DNA of 64,000 nt, from contig NZ_WHOB01000062.1 of NCBI RefSeq assembly GCF_013141775.1, positions 248,001 to 312,000 of the forward strand, written 5' to 3'. Numbering within the stretch: the first letter of the stretch is position 1; every line of letters begins with the position of its first letter. The notes under the pieces were generated by a model, which was not told the DNA's origin, did no database searches, and saw only the letters and a program-made list of their open reading frames with translations. The position numbers and the translations under genes were made by a program. The stretch is from Paenibacillus phytohabitans. GTDB taxonomy: Bacteria > Bacillota > Bacilli > Paenibacillales > Paenibacillaceae. Positions 34,080 to 42,582 of this stretch are shown in pieces.

Positions 34080-35096
34080 ATGCAGATCGTATTTATGAAC
34101 CGTTTGTCCAGAATGTCAGGAGTAGACCAGGAGGTATTTGCCCAGTTGTGGATTGGAGAGGAGGAGGGACTATGGCGCCTGGGCTGGCGCGACTTCTCAG
34201 GAGAACAGGAAATGGGTGACAGCTTATGGTATGAAGGCGGTTCATGGAATGAGATGCTGTGTGTGTACCGGCATGAGCTTGCAATGAAGATGGGAGACGG
34301 TTACCGCCCCCTGATTGACGGTGTATTTCATGAAGATGAGCATCTTAACAGCCGCGGCCAGGAGCAGCTTAAGCTGCAGTATTACAGTGAGCAGTACGCC
34401 AATGAAACGGTCTATGAGGAGCTTTGCTCCTGGCGCAGGGGGAAGGCCTCAAGCGAACGCAAGGCACCTTACATCTTGGCCAGCAACCGTCTGCTGCGGA
34501 TGATCAGTGCATTTCTGCCCCATACGGCGGAAGAGCTGCTGCAGATTCCCGGCGTAGGTGAAGGTAAAGCCTCGCAATATGGCGCCGACTGGCTCAGTAT
34601 TACCTCCGGTGTGCAGCATGAGCATCAATATCCGCTGGGCTGGGTAAGTGATTCGATCGACGAAGAGAGCTTTGTTTCCTGGCTGTACAAACAGAAGGAG
34701 CTGAAATACAAGAAGCAGCTGGAGCGGCTGAGACTGCGGCGTGTGCTGCTTCAGGGGATTGAAGAAGGGCAGGGAATGGAGCAGCTCAAGGCGCTCAGCG
34801 GGGTCTCCCGCCGTGAAGTTCTTGAAGCTGTAGAGGAACTGGAGAAGGACGGTTATTCCGTCGAGAAGCTCATTGCTCTTGAACTCAGTGAAGTTACTTC
34901 CCAGGAACAGAACAATATATGGACAGCCTATGAGCTGATCGGTGATACCTTCCTGAAGCCCGTTCTCTATAAGGCCTATGGCGAGGATTTCTCCCCCGCA
35001 GAAGGCCTCGATATGTACTATGAGCGCCTGCGGCTGATCCGTATCCGCTTCCGCCGGGAGCAGCCGGCCTCGTTAGGACTGGCTACGAATCTGTAA
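34080..35096 (+). CDS. HRDC-domain protein
   Basis: The product is 338 residues. An HRDC nucleic-acid-binding domain lies at about 110-180 (YEELCSWRRGKA, PYILASNRLLRMISAFLPHTAEELLQIPGVGEGKASQYG), as found at the C terminus of RecQ helicases and RNase D. The rest lacks a helicase or nuclease motif; a helical region follows with DNA-binding-like LKALSGVSRREVLEAVEEL. The ATG at 34080 is seven bases after AGGTAGGG; an ATG at 34062 would add six residues. No specific role can be assigned. Confidence 0.8.
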   Translation: MQIVFMNRLSRMSGVDQEVFAQLWIGEEEGLWRLGWRDFSGEQEMGDSLWYEGGSWNEMLCVYRHELAMKMGDGYRPLIDGVFHEDEHLNSRGQEQLKLQYYSEQYANETVYEELCSWRRGKASSERKAPYILASNRLLRMISAFLPHTAEELLQIPGVGEGKASQYGADWLSITSGVQHEHQYPLGWVSDSIDEESFVSWLYKQKELKYKKQLERLRLRRVLLQGIEEGQGMEQLKALSGVSRREVLEAVEELEKDGYSVEKLIALELSEVTSQEQNNIWTAYELIGDTFLKPVLYKAYGEDFSPAEGLDMYYERLRLIRIRFRREQPASLGLATNL

Positions 35097-35118
35097 GAAG
35101 CAGCCTTCTTCCCCGGAT

Positions 35119-35177
35119 TAACCCTGCACAGCTTGCTTTTCCTTTCGCGAGAGAGGAAGCGCGCTGCAGGGTTTTAT
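35119..35177 (+). terminator. Intrinsic terminator after the HRDC gene
   Basis: AACCCTGCA / TGCAGGGTT stem enclosing a second GCTT/AAGC-containing hairpin, followed by TTTTAT. Confidence 0.8.
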
Positions 35178-35265
35178 CTGCGGCCGGCAGTGTTGTCCAG
35201 GTTATTAGGAGAAAGGGGCGATTAGCGGTACTATACCTGTATGCAGTTAAAAAGGAGTGGGACAT

Positions 35266-36207
35266 ATGATAGTAACGTTGACGGTTAATCCTAGCGTCGA
35301 TGCCAGTACGGGTATAAGTAAAGTTGTTCCCGATCATAAGCTGCGCTGCCGTGAAGCCTCGTACAAACCGGGAGGCGGCGGTGTGAATGTGTCACGGGCG
35401 ATTCACAGACTGGGCGGGGATTCCCTTGCACTCTATGCCTCAGGCGGACTTCATGGTCAGCTGCTGCACCATATGCTGGAACAGGAGGGCGTAAGGCATC
35501 AGGAGATTCCGATCAGCGGGCAGACCCGGGAGAATCTGATTGTCGTGGAGGAATCCACCGGGCAGCAGTTCCGGTTCGACATGCCGGGCCCGCGGTTCAT
35601 CGAAGGCGACTGGAAGGAGTGTCTTGAGCAATTAACGGCGCTGCAGGATAAACCTGCTTATCTTGTAGCCAGCGGCAGTCTGCCCCCGGGCTGTCCCGCT
35701 GATTTCTATGCGCGTGTCATTGAAGCTGCGAAGCCCTGGAAGGCCAGGGTTATTATCGATACTTCCGGCGAAGCGCTGCAGCTTGCGGCTGATGCCGGTG
35801 TATATCTGCTGAAGCCGAACGCGCGTGAGCTGGAAGAATTGGTAGGGCATGCAATAACCGGTGATGAGGAAGTGAAGGCAGCCGCACTTCAGCTGATTGA
35901 AGAAGGCCGGACGGAAGTAGTGGTAGTCTCACTGGGCGGGGACGGGGCGCTGCTGATTACCAGAGAGGGCAGCGAGCATCTGCACGCACCTGAAGTTCCT
36001 GTACTCAGTGTAGTAGGTGCTGGCGACAGTCTGGTTGCGGGGCTCGTGTACAGTCTGGAACGGGGCTGGCCGCTGCGCAGAGCCGTTCAGTTCGGCATCG
36101 CCTCCGGAGCTGCGGCGGTCATGAATCCGGAGCGTCAGCTCTGCAAGCGCGAGGATACGGAGCGGTTGTTTGCCGGCATGGATACCGGCGCAGCCGGACA
36201 CATGTAG
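35266..36207 (+). CDS. pfkB: 6-phosphofructokinase II / PfkB-family sugar kinase
   Basis: The 313-residue protein follows Escherichia coli PfkB closely: VNPSVDAST, YKPGGGGVNVSRAIHRLGG, RENLIVVEESTGQQFRF, VASGSLPPG, LKPNARELEELVG and the catalytic loop VVGAGDSLVAGL, ending RQLCKREDTERLFA. It phosphorylates fructose 6-phosphate, or possibly tagatose 6-phosphate or fructose 1-phosphate. The ATG at 35266 is eight bases after AAAGGAG; the GTG at 35257 lies inside that site. It stands alone. Confidence 0.85.
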   Translation: MIVTLTVNPSVDASTGISKVVPDHKLRCREASYKPGGGGVNVSRAIHRLGGDSLALYASGGLHGQLLHHMLEQEGVRHQEIPISGQTRENLIVVEESTGQQFRFDMPGPRFIEGDWKECLEQLTALQDKPAYLVASGSLPPGCPADFYARVIEAAKPWKARVIIDTSGEALQLAADAGVYLLKPNARELEELVGHAITGDEEVKAAALQLIEEGRTEVVVVSLGGDGALLITREGSEHLHAPEVPVLSVVGAGDSLVAGLVYSLERGWPLRRAVQFGIASGAAAVMNPERQLCKREDTERLFAGMDTGAAGHM

Positions 36208-36227
36208 TTTTGTGGCCGCCATATACC

Positions 36228-36275
36228 AAAAAGACGAAGGCTTCCCTATACCCTGAGGTATCCGGTGCCTTCGTC
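36228..36275 (-). terminator. Intrinsic terminator of corA
   Basis: GACGAAGGC / GCCTTCGTC stem with an inner TATACC/GGTATC helix. On the minus strand it runs into five T residues, so it mainly serves corA. Confidence 0.8.
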
Positions 36276-36297
36276 CTGCGTATTCGTCCGTTTAGTT

Positions 36298-37233
36298 TCA
36301 TAGCCAATCCTTCTTGCGGAAGATCACCAGCATTCCGCAGCCGAGCGTCACCATGACGGCGATGACTCCATAATAGCCGTACTGGGAATGGGTCTCGGGA
36401 ATATTGTCAAAGTTCATACCGTAGATACCGGTAATAACGGTCAGCGGCATGAATATCGTAGTAATTGCCGTAAATACTCTCATGATTTCATTGGCGCGGT
36501 TAGCAATACTGGACTGATAAGCTTCACGTAAGTTGCCCATGAGATCGCGGTACGTTTCAAAGGTTTCAGAGATCTTGACCGCATTTTCATAAATATCGCT
36601 GAAATACTTCTGCAGCTGATCGTCGATCAGGCGGAGGTCTTTTTTGTTGAGCGTGTTGATAACTTCCTTCTGCGGGCCCAGCATCTTCTTCAGCCAGAGA
36701 ATTTCACTGCGCAGACCGATAATCTCGCTGAGATGCGATTTCTTGGTGTGCATGAGGATATCCTCCTCCAGCTTCTCAATCCGCGCTTCAATCCGGTCAC
36801 CGACCGAGAAGAAGTTGTCGACCACAAGGTCGATTAACAGGTACAGGAAGCGGTCCGGCTCACTGACCTCCTGCTCCCACAGAATGGGCTTCAGGACGCG
36901 CAGCTCATGGATCTTCTGCTTCGTAACGGTGATGATGAAATGTCTGCCCAGGAATACGTTGAGCGCGCGGAGGAAGATTTCCTCGTCATCAAACCGGATG
37001 CTGTTGACTACGATAAAATAATGGCTCTCATAGATCTCCAGCTTCGGGCGCTGATCCTCTTCACTGAGACAGTCCTCGACAGCCAGATCATGCAGATTGT
37101 ACAAAGGCTGAAGCTCAACAAGATCCTCAACATCCGCATCAATCCAGTAGAAACCCTCAGCGGGTGCGGTAAGTGTATCCTCAATATTGTCAATAGTCGT
37201 AAAAACCCCTGCGTTCACCAGCCGGATTTTCAT
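36298..37233 (-). CDS. corA: CorA-type magnesium transporter
   Basis: The 311-residue protein has a large acidic cytoplasmic domain with long helices, followed by two C-terminal membrane helices (FTAITTIFMPLTVITGIYGMNF and GYYGVIAVMVTLGCGMLVIF) with the signature GMN at the pore mouth. It ends RKKDWL, as usual. It imports Mg2+ and possibly other divalent ions, including cobalt. The ATG at 37233 is eight bases after AAGGAG; the GTG at 37242 lies in the site. Confidence 0.93.
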   Translation of the reverse strand: MKIRLVNAGVFTTIDNIEDTLTAPAEGFYWIDADVEDLVELQPLYNLHDLAVEDCLSEEDQRPKLEIYESHYFIVVNSIRFDDEEIFLRALNVFLGRHFIITVTKQKIHELRVLKPILWEQEVSEPDRFLYLLIDLVVDNFFSVGDRIEARIEKLEEDILMHTKKSHLSEIIGLRSEILWLKKMLGPQKEVINTLNKKDLRLIDDQLQKYFSDIYENAVKISETFETYRDLMGNLREAYQSSIANRANEIMRVFTAITTIFMPLTVITGIYGMNFDNIPETHSQYGYYGVIAVMVTLGCGMLVIFRKKDWL

Positions 37234-37569
37234 CTGATTCACTCCTTCTGTCCCTGGTCTTCTCCAGGGATATGCTAATTAAAGCACAGAGAAAAAATCA
37301 GCTTGGCCGGTGGTACAATCATGGATGAAGGCCAAAAGACGGTCCGAGAGCATGAAGAAGAACTGCCCCCGCCGCCGGCAAGCTGATGTTAATCCTGTGT
37401 GGTTGTTCTTTCTGCACGCTTATTCGCGAGCCCGGGTCGCCTTCCATTCTTCTCTCACCTCTTCTTTTCGCCGTTTATGGTTGAAACACTTGTCTAGTAT
37501 AACGCCGGGGTATGGCTCTTTCAAGAGAAATTCTTTTCATTCTCCAGGCCCCTTAAGCATTGTATGGAC
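37234..37569. other. Intergenic stretch without recognised gene
   Basis: This 335-base gap between the divergent corA and metA units has short open frames but none with a ribosome binding site or family resemblance. A possible weak promoter for the S-box leader (TTGACG at 37570) lies at its right end. Confidence 0.5.
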
Positions 37570-37655
37570 TTGACGAAAAGGAGGTTCATGATTTAAAGTG
37601 AATTTTAAGAAAAGTATCCGCGGATGCTTTGGAATAACCCAACTGAATACAGCTA

Positions 37656-37800
37656 AATCTTATCAAGAGCAGGTGGAGGGACTAGCCCGATGAAACCCGG
37701 CAACCGGCGTGTGAACGCACGGTGCTAATTCTTGCGGAAGCTTTGCAGGACGTTATTCGTCCGGCGGAAGTTCTCTGGCAGATGAGAGAGGCGCATATGA
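37656..37800 (+). promoter_or_regulatory. SAM-I riboswitch (S-box)
   Basis: The S-box core is present: CTTATCAAGAGCAGGTGGAG, GGACTAGCCCGATGAAACC, CGGCAACC, and the closing GATGAGAGAGG segment near 37780. Binding of S-adenosylmethionine would favour the terminator at 37812-37843 and reduce metA and metI transcription. Confidence 0.95.
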
Positions 37801-37811
37801 CTGCAGATATA

Positions 37812-37843
37812 TGACCTTTCTCGCCCGAGAAAGGTCTTTTTTC
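37812..37843 (+). terminator. S-box terminator
   Basis: GACCTTTCTCG-CC-CGAGAAAGGTC is followed by six T residues, between the SAM aptamer and metA. Confidence 0.92.
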
Positions 37844-37907
37844 GTTGTTTTACATCAGATTTAACCGCCAAGCGGAACCTAATTTCAGTTAAGGAGTGGA
37901 AACAGCA

Positions 37908-38825
37908 ATGCCTATTAAAATTCCCGACAGTCTTCCGGCCAAAGAAGTATTATCCGGTGAGAATATTTTTGTAATGGATGAAAGCCATGCCTTTCATCAG
38001 GATATCCGTCCTTTGCGGATCGCCATCCTGAATCTGATGCCGACCAAAGAAACCACGGAAACGCAGCTGCTGCGCCTTATCGGGAACTCACCGCTTCAGG
38101 TGGACGTTGTTCTGCTGCATCCCAGCTCCCATACCTCGAAGAATACTTCGGCAGAGCACTTAAAGAGCTTTTACAAAACCTTTGATGAAATCAGTGACCG
38201 CCGCTTTGACGGCTTGATCATCACCGGGGCTCCGGTGGAACAAATGGAGTTCGAGGATGTCAACTACTGGGAAGAGCTGAAAGTGATTTTTGAGTGGAGC
38301 AAGCAGAACGTAACCTCGACCATGCATATCTGTTGGGCCGCGCAGGCAGGACTATACCACCACTTCGGCGTGCGTAAGGTAAGTCTGCCGGATAAATGCT
38401 TTGGAGTGTTTCCGCATACGCTGAGCCATAATAATGTGAAACTGCTGCGGGGCTTCGACGAAGTATTCCATGTGCCGCATTCCCGTCACACCGATGTCTC
38501 CCGTGAAGATATAGAGAATAATCCGGATCTGCAGATTCTGGCGGAATCAGAGGAAGCCGGTGTGTACCTGGTTTCTGCGCATGACGGCAAGCAGATTTTT
38601 GTAACCGGACATTCAGAATATGATCCGTTCTCCCTGAAATGGGAGTATGACCGCGATATCGCCAAGGGCATGGATATTGAGATTCCGAAGCACTATTATC
38701 CAAAAGATGATCCCACCCGTACACCGCCGGCCGTTTGGCGCGCCCATGCCAACTTATTATTCGCTAATTGGCTCAATTACTATGTATACCAGGAGACACC
38801 CTACGATATCGGAGCGTTTATTTAA
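37908..38825 (+). CDS. metA: Homoserine O-acetyltransferase, MetA family
   Basis: The 305-residue protein is a MetA-type acyltransferase with nucleophile C142 (MHICWAAQAG), catalytic His in FVTGHSEYDP and Glu in SEYD. Residue 111 is Glu (GAPVEQMEF). In this family Glu at 111 selects acetyl-CoA, while the Escherichia coli glycine selects succinyl-CoA, so acetylation is predicted. It makes the activated homoserine used by MetI. AAGGAG lies 11 bases before the ATG. It is controlled by the S-box upstream. Confidence 0.94.
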   Translation: MPIKIPDSLPAKEVLSGENIFVMDESHAFHQDIRPLRIAILNLMPTKETTETQLLRLIGNSPLQVDVVLLHPSSHTSKNTSAEHLKSFYKTFDEISDRRFDGLIITGAPVEQMEFEDVNYWEELKVIFEWSKQNVTSTMHICWAAQAGLYHHFGVRKVSLPDKCFGVFPHTLSHNNVKLLRGFDEVFHVPHSRHTDVSREDIENNPDLQILAESEEAGVYLVSAHDGKQIFVTGHSEYDPFSLKWEYDRDIAKGMDIEIPKHYYPKDDPTRTPPAVWRAHANLLFANWLNYYVYQETPYDIGAFI

Positions 38826-38886
38826 AAAAATTATTTATATATAGAAGCAATGGTTACACGCACAAAACTTTTAGGAGGCAATGGAA

Positions 38887-40053
38887 ATGGACGAGAAACT
38901 GAAAATTGAGAGCAGACTGGCACAGATTGGTTCGATGGAGGACCCCGCGACAGGGGCGATTAATTATCCGGTGTACAACGCGACGGCATTCCGTCACCCG
39001 AGACTCGGACAGAGCACGGGCTTTGATTACATCCGCACCAAAAATCCTACCCGCTCTGTGCTCGAAGATGCGGCAGCGGCGCTGGAATCCGGCGATGCCG
39101 GCTTCGCCTGCGCCTCAGGTATGGCTGCACTGACTACTGTGTTTGCTTTGTTTGGACAAGGTGATCATCTCGTTGTCTCGCTCGACCTGTATGGCGGAAC
39201 GTACCGTCTGCTGGAACGGATTCTGTCCAAATACGGCATCAGCGCCTCCTATGTTGATACGAATGATCTGGATGCTCTGGAAGCTGCGCGCCAGCCGGGC
39301 ACCAAGGGTGTATTCATTGAGACACCAACCAATCCGCTGATGATGATTACGGATATCGAAGCGGTATGTACATGGGCCCGCCACCACGGGCTGCTTACGA
39401 TTGTCGACAATACGCTGCTTACCCCGTTCTTCCAGCGCCCTATTGAGCTTGGAGCAGATATCATCGTTCACAGCGCGACCAAATATCTGGGCGGACATAA
39501 CGATGTCCTTGCCGGACTTATTGTGACCAAAGGTGCTGAATTGTCCGCAGAAATGGCGATTCTGCATAATTCACTGGGCGCTGTCCTTGCACCAAACGAC
39601 AGCTACCAGCTGATGAAGGGGATGAAGACACTTGCCCTGCGCATGGAGCGGCATGAGAGTAATGCGCTGGCTCTCGCCCGTTATCTGCTGGAGCATCCGG
39701 CCATTGCCGAAGTCTTCCATCCGGGTCTGCCGGATCATCCGGGATACGAAATCCAGAAGCGCCAGTCCTCCGGCAACACCGGGATTTTCTCCTTCAAGGT
39801 GAAGGATGCCAGATACGTGGAGCCGCTGCTCCGCCATATCCGCCTGATTGCTTTTGCTGAGAGTCTTGGCGGTGTGGAATCGCTTATGACCTATCCGGCT
39901 GTACAGACTCACGCCGATATTCCGGCGGAAATCCGGGATGCGGTTGGCGTAGATGACCGGCTGCTGCGTTTCTCGGTCGGCATCGAGCATGTGGACGATC
40001 TGATCGCTGATCTTACCCAGGCACTGGAGGCTGCGCGCACCGAGCTGGAATAG
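38887..40053 (+). CDS. metI: Cystathionine gamma-synthase / O-acetylhomoserine thiolyase, MetI-like
   Basis: The 388-residue PLP enzyme has the Cys/Met-metabolism fold: YSRxxNPT-like YIRTKNPTRSVLE, SGMAALTTVFALF, FIETPTNPLM, cofactor lysine K199 in HSATKYLGGHNDVLAG, and ESLGGVESLMTYP. With MetA it converts O-acetylhomoserine to cystathionine or homocysteine. The ATG at 38887 is eight bases after AGGAGG; the ATG at 38881 is only two bases from it. It follows metA by about 60 bases and shares the S-box transcript. Confidence 0.9.
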   Translation: MDEKLKIESRLAQIGSMEDPATGAINYPVYNATAFRHPRLGQSTGFDYIRTKNPTRSVLEDAAAALESGDAGFACASGMAALTTVFALFGQGDHLVVSLDLYGGTYRLLERILSKYGISASYVDTNDLDALEAARQPGTKGVFIETPTNPLMMITDIEAVCTWARHHGLLTIVDNTLLTPFFQRPIELGADIIVHSATKYLGGHNDVLAGLIVTKGAELSAEMAILHNSLGAVLAPNDSYQLMKGMKTLALRMERHESNALALARYLLEHPAIAEVFHPGLPDHPGYEIQKRQSSGNTGIFSFKVKDARYVEPLLRHIRLIAFAESLGGVESLMTYPAVQTHADIPAEIRDAVGVDDRLLRFSVGIEHVDDLIADLTQALEAARTELE

Positions 40054-40098
40054 GCATCTTGGAACCTTGGCAGCCAGATAGAATCACTGTATACATTG

Positions 40099-40132
40099 AA
40101 CAGCAGCGCCAACAGGGTGCTGCTGTTTTATT
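40099..40132 (+). terminator. Intrinsic terminator after metI
   Basis: AACAGCAGCGCC / GGGTGCTGCTGTT with a four-base loop, then TTTATTT. Confidence 0.85.
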
Positions 40133-40248
40133 TGGCGAAAGATTTTTCAAGCTCATCCGATTGTGATACGATGGGGGAACGAGTTTGTTTATTTTTTAAA
40201 TTAAATTCATCTACTATACTTCATAGGATTAAGAGGAGGCTGCGAACG

Positions 40249-41385
40249 TTGAGTGCAATTGATCTTATTCTGGATAAGACACTTAAAGGTGAACGTCTTC
40301 AATTAGAAGACACAATCACACTGTTCGAAAGCAATGAAATTGAGAAAATGGGCGCGGCTGCGGATATTATTATGAAGCGCTGGCACCCGGACCCGCTGGC
40401 TACATTCGTAATCGGCCGTAATATTAACTACACCAATGTATGTGATGTCTATTGCCGCTTCTGCGCCTTCTACCGCAGACCGGGTTCGGAGGAAGGTTAT
40501 GTGCTTCCCGATGAAACGATCTATCAAAAGATAGCCGAGACGATCAGCGTGAACGGGACTGAAATTCTGATGCAGGGCGGAACGAACCCGAATCTGCCGT
40601 TCAGCTATTACACGGATATCCTGCGCGGAATTAAGCAGCGGTTCCCGGAGATCACCATGCATTCCTTCTCACCGGCAGAGATCATGAAGATGGTCGAGGT
40701 CTCCGGACTGCCGCTGGAGCAGGTCATGCGTGAGATTCATGCCGCAGGCCTGGATTCCCTGCCCGGCGGGGGAGCGGAGATTCTCGATGACCGCACGCGC
40801 CGCAAGATCAGCCGGCTCAAAGGCTCCTGGCGCGAGTGGATGGATGTCATGCAGACTGCGCACCGGATCGGCATGAACACGACAGCCACGATGGTGATCG
40901 GTCTGGGCGAGAGTATGGAAGAGCGGGCGCTGCATCTGCTGCGTGTCCGTGAAGCCCAGGACGAGTGCATAGCGAACAAATATGACTCCGAAGGATTCCT
41001 GGCCTTCATCTCGTGGACCTTCCAGCCGGATAATACGAACCTCAAGCTGGACCGGCAGACACCGGAGGAATACCTCAAGACCGTGGCAATCAGCCGTCTG
41101 GTGCTGGATAATATCAAGAACTTCCAGTCCTCCTGGGTCACGATGGGCCCTGAGGTCGGCAAGCTTTCCCTGCAATACGGCTGTAATGACTTCGGCAGCA
41201 CGATGATCGAGGAGAACGTAGTTTCCTCGGCGGGCGCAACCTACAAGGTTAACATTGAGTCGATTACCCAGCTGATCCGCGAAGCAGGCAAGATCCCGGC
41301 GCAGCGCAACACGCGCTACGACATCCTGCGGACGTTCGAGGATGCGAACGCCAAGATCGACAATGACTTTATCATGCAGAACTAG
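40249..41385 (+). CDS. mqnC: Cyclic dehypoxanthinyl futalosine synthase MqnC
   Basis: The 378-residue radical SAM enzyme has the cluster motif C65-x3-C69-x2-C72 (YTNVCDVYCRFCAFYR). Other MqnC features are LMQGGTNPNLPF, MHSFSPAEI, SLPGGGAEIL and TTATMVIGLGE. It cyclises dehypoxanthine futalosine in the futalosine route to menaquinone. A TTG start is chosen, nine bases after GAGGAGG; no ATG fits, and the frame upstream to 40096 overlaps the metI terminator. The other mqn genes are not in this window. Confidence 0.93.
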   Translation: MSAIDLILDKTLKGERLQLEDTITLFESNEIEKMGAAADIIMKRWHPDPLATFVIGRNINYTNVCDVYCRFCAFYRRPGSEEGYVLPDETIYQKIAETISVNGTEILMQGGTNPNLPFSYYTDILRGIKQRFPEITMHSFSPAEIMKMVEVSGLPLEQVMREIHAAGLDSLPGGGAEILDDRTRRKISRLKGSWREWMDVMQTAHRIGMNTTATMVIGLGESMEERALHLLRVREAQDECIANKYDSEGFLAFISWTFQPDNTNLKLDRQTPEEYLKTVAISRLVLDNIKNFQSSWVTMGPEVGKLSLQYGCNDFGSTMIEENVVSSAGATYKVNIESITQLIREAGKIPAQRNTRYDILRTFEDANAKIDNDFIMQN

Positions 41386-41435
41386 AGGGTAGCTATAGTG
41401 TGTTTTTGGCATAATAGGGTATATACTTCAAGGGT

Positions 41436-41488
41436 AAAATAGCGGGTATGTGCTACAGATAATGTAGTGTTTACCCCGTTATTTTCAT
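41436..41488 (+). terminator. Probable terminator after mqnC
   Basis: AATAGCGGGTA and TACCCCGTTATT can pair around an inner CTACA/TGTAG hairpin, followed by TTTTCAT. Confidence 0.55.
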
Positions 41489-41665
41489 AATTTCAACTAC
41501 AACGCTTGTTCAATATTAATCCATTTGGAGGGATTAGTTATGGACAAGCGTTCTTTGTCGTCTGGAAGAGACATCCGGGAGAAAGAGGTGCTATTATCCA
41601 TATAATCCATTATGCGTTAATTTTTAATTGTGAAATCACTTAAATAAGCATGTGGGAGGCTGAAG

Positions 41666-41844
41666 ATGAAACCAATACATTTTGAACGCCCAACAGAGCA
41701 TTATGATGAACGAATTACCGATATAAATACGTTGTCTCCCCGCCATTACCTGACGATGCTTCAGGATTGCAAATGAGGTTCACACAATACATCAACCCGT
41801 TCAAGAAGAGTGAGACAGGCGACGAGATAGTATTTGAGATTTAG
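41666..41844 (+). pseudogene. Remnant of a small cytosolic protein gene
   Basis: A good GGGAGGC site and ATG (41666) start a 36-codon frame (MKPIHFERPTEHYDERI...) that ends at TGA 41774. An ATGA overlap then opens 23 further codons (MRFTQYINPFKK... to GDEIVFEI). The first part looks like the start of a longer, family-type protein whose middle seems to be missing, and the second like its end. I read this as a decayed gene with an internal deletion; two tiny coupled genes are the alternative. Confidence 0.45.
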
Positions 41845-41929
41845 TAAAAGCAAAAGATAGCCCTTCAGCACATATTAGATGTGTAAGAGGGCTGTTTATC
41901 AATGTCTTTTTTCCATCTATTCCACCGGC

Positions 41930-42060
41930 ACCGTTAGCATCAGCTACGGGCGAGTCAATTGTATTCGAATTTTCGCATACACTATGCTCATTGAGCTACG
42001 TGGAAGCCCATTGTATTCGAATTTTCGCATACATTATACTTTTACCTACGCACTTGCCTT
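41930..42060. repeat. Direct repeat of a 22-bp dyad at 52-bp spacing
   Basis: TTGTATTCGAATTTTCGCAT begins at 41959 and again at 42011, both preceded by A and followed by ACA. Within each, TGTAT-CGAA mirrors TTCG-ATACA as a 22-bp imperfect dyad. Both copies are preceded by CTACG about 13 bases upstream, and a third CTACG follows, so the unit is 52 bp. It lies between the gene remnant and the convergent small gene. Confidence 0.8.
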
Positions 42061-42094
42061 CGCTCAGCTTTTCCATTAGTGGCACCAGCCCCCA

Positions 42095-42421
42095 TCAACT
42101 CACCCAAACCTTAAATATCGTTTGACCATCCCGCTCCTCTTCATCAGCATAGATATCATTAAAGGAAGCGTCGCCCAGAGTCTTCAGGCGTGTCAGGTTA
42201 TAGACCAGCGCAAACGCCAGCTTAGGATCACCAGTCCAATAGCCGTCAAACTGGTCTCCGCCAATTTTATTATAGGCATCACTCATAACCCATTCTTCCG
42301 CTTCCCGTAAAGTATCAAAGGTGAGCATTTCCTCAAACCAGCGGATATCTTTCCGGTTTGTGTTCCGGTTCTCGTCTTTGATCCAGAATAATTCTTCATG
42401 TGTGTTCTTTCCCTCGTCCAT
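42095..42421 (-). CDS. Small acidic protein of unknown function
   Basis: The 108-residue protein is rich in Asp, Glu and Trp (EELFWIKDENRNTNRKDIRWF, GDQFDGYWTGDPKLAFAL). It has no signal peptide or membrane segment and I recognise no family. The ATG at 42421 is preceded by GGAGAGGG at good spacing, so it is probably a real gene. It is transcribed away from the large 5'-nucleotidase gene. Confidence 0.65.
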   Translation of the reverse strand: MDEGKNTHEELFWIKDENRNTNRKDIRWFEEMLTFDTLREAEEWVMSDAYNKIGGDQFDGYWTGDPKLAFALVYNLTRLKTLGDASFNDIYADEEERDGQTIFKVWVS

Positions 42422-42582
42422 AGTCAACCCTCTCCTTATAAAAATATGAATGCAACATATCCTTTTTTACATTTTACACAATTCGCAATTCTAGTTAACC
42501 CAGTTTGATAGATAGGAATAAGTTGATATGTTACGCTTTGACGGTCAATTTAAAGAGATTAACTGGGAGGGTATAAGATTCT

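Noticed and set aside
37310..37573. 87-codon ORF between corA and metA
   Set aside because: There is no ribosome binding site at its start, its composition is unlike neighbouring genes, and it runs into the presumed S-box promoter.
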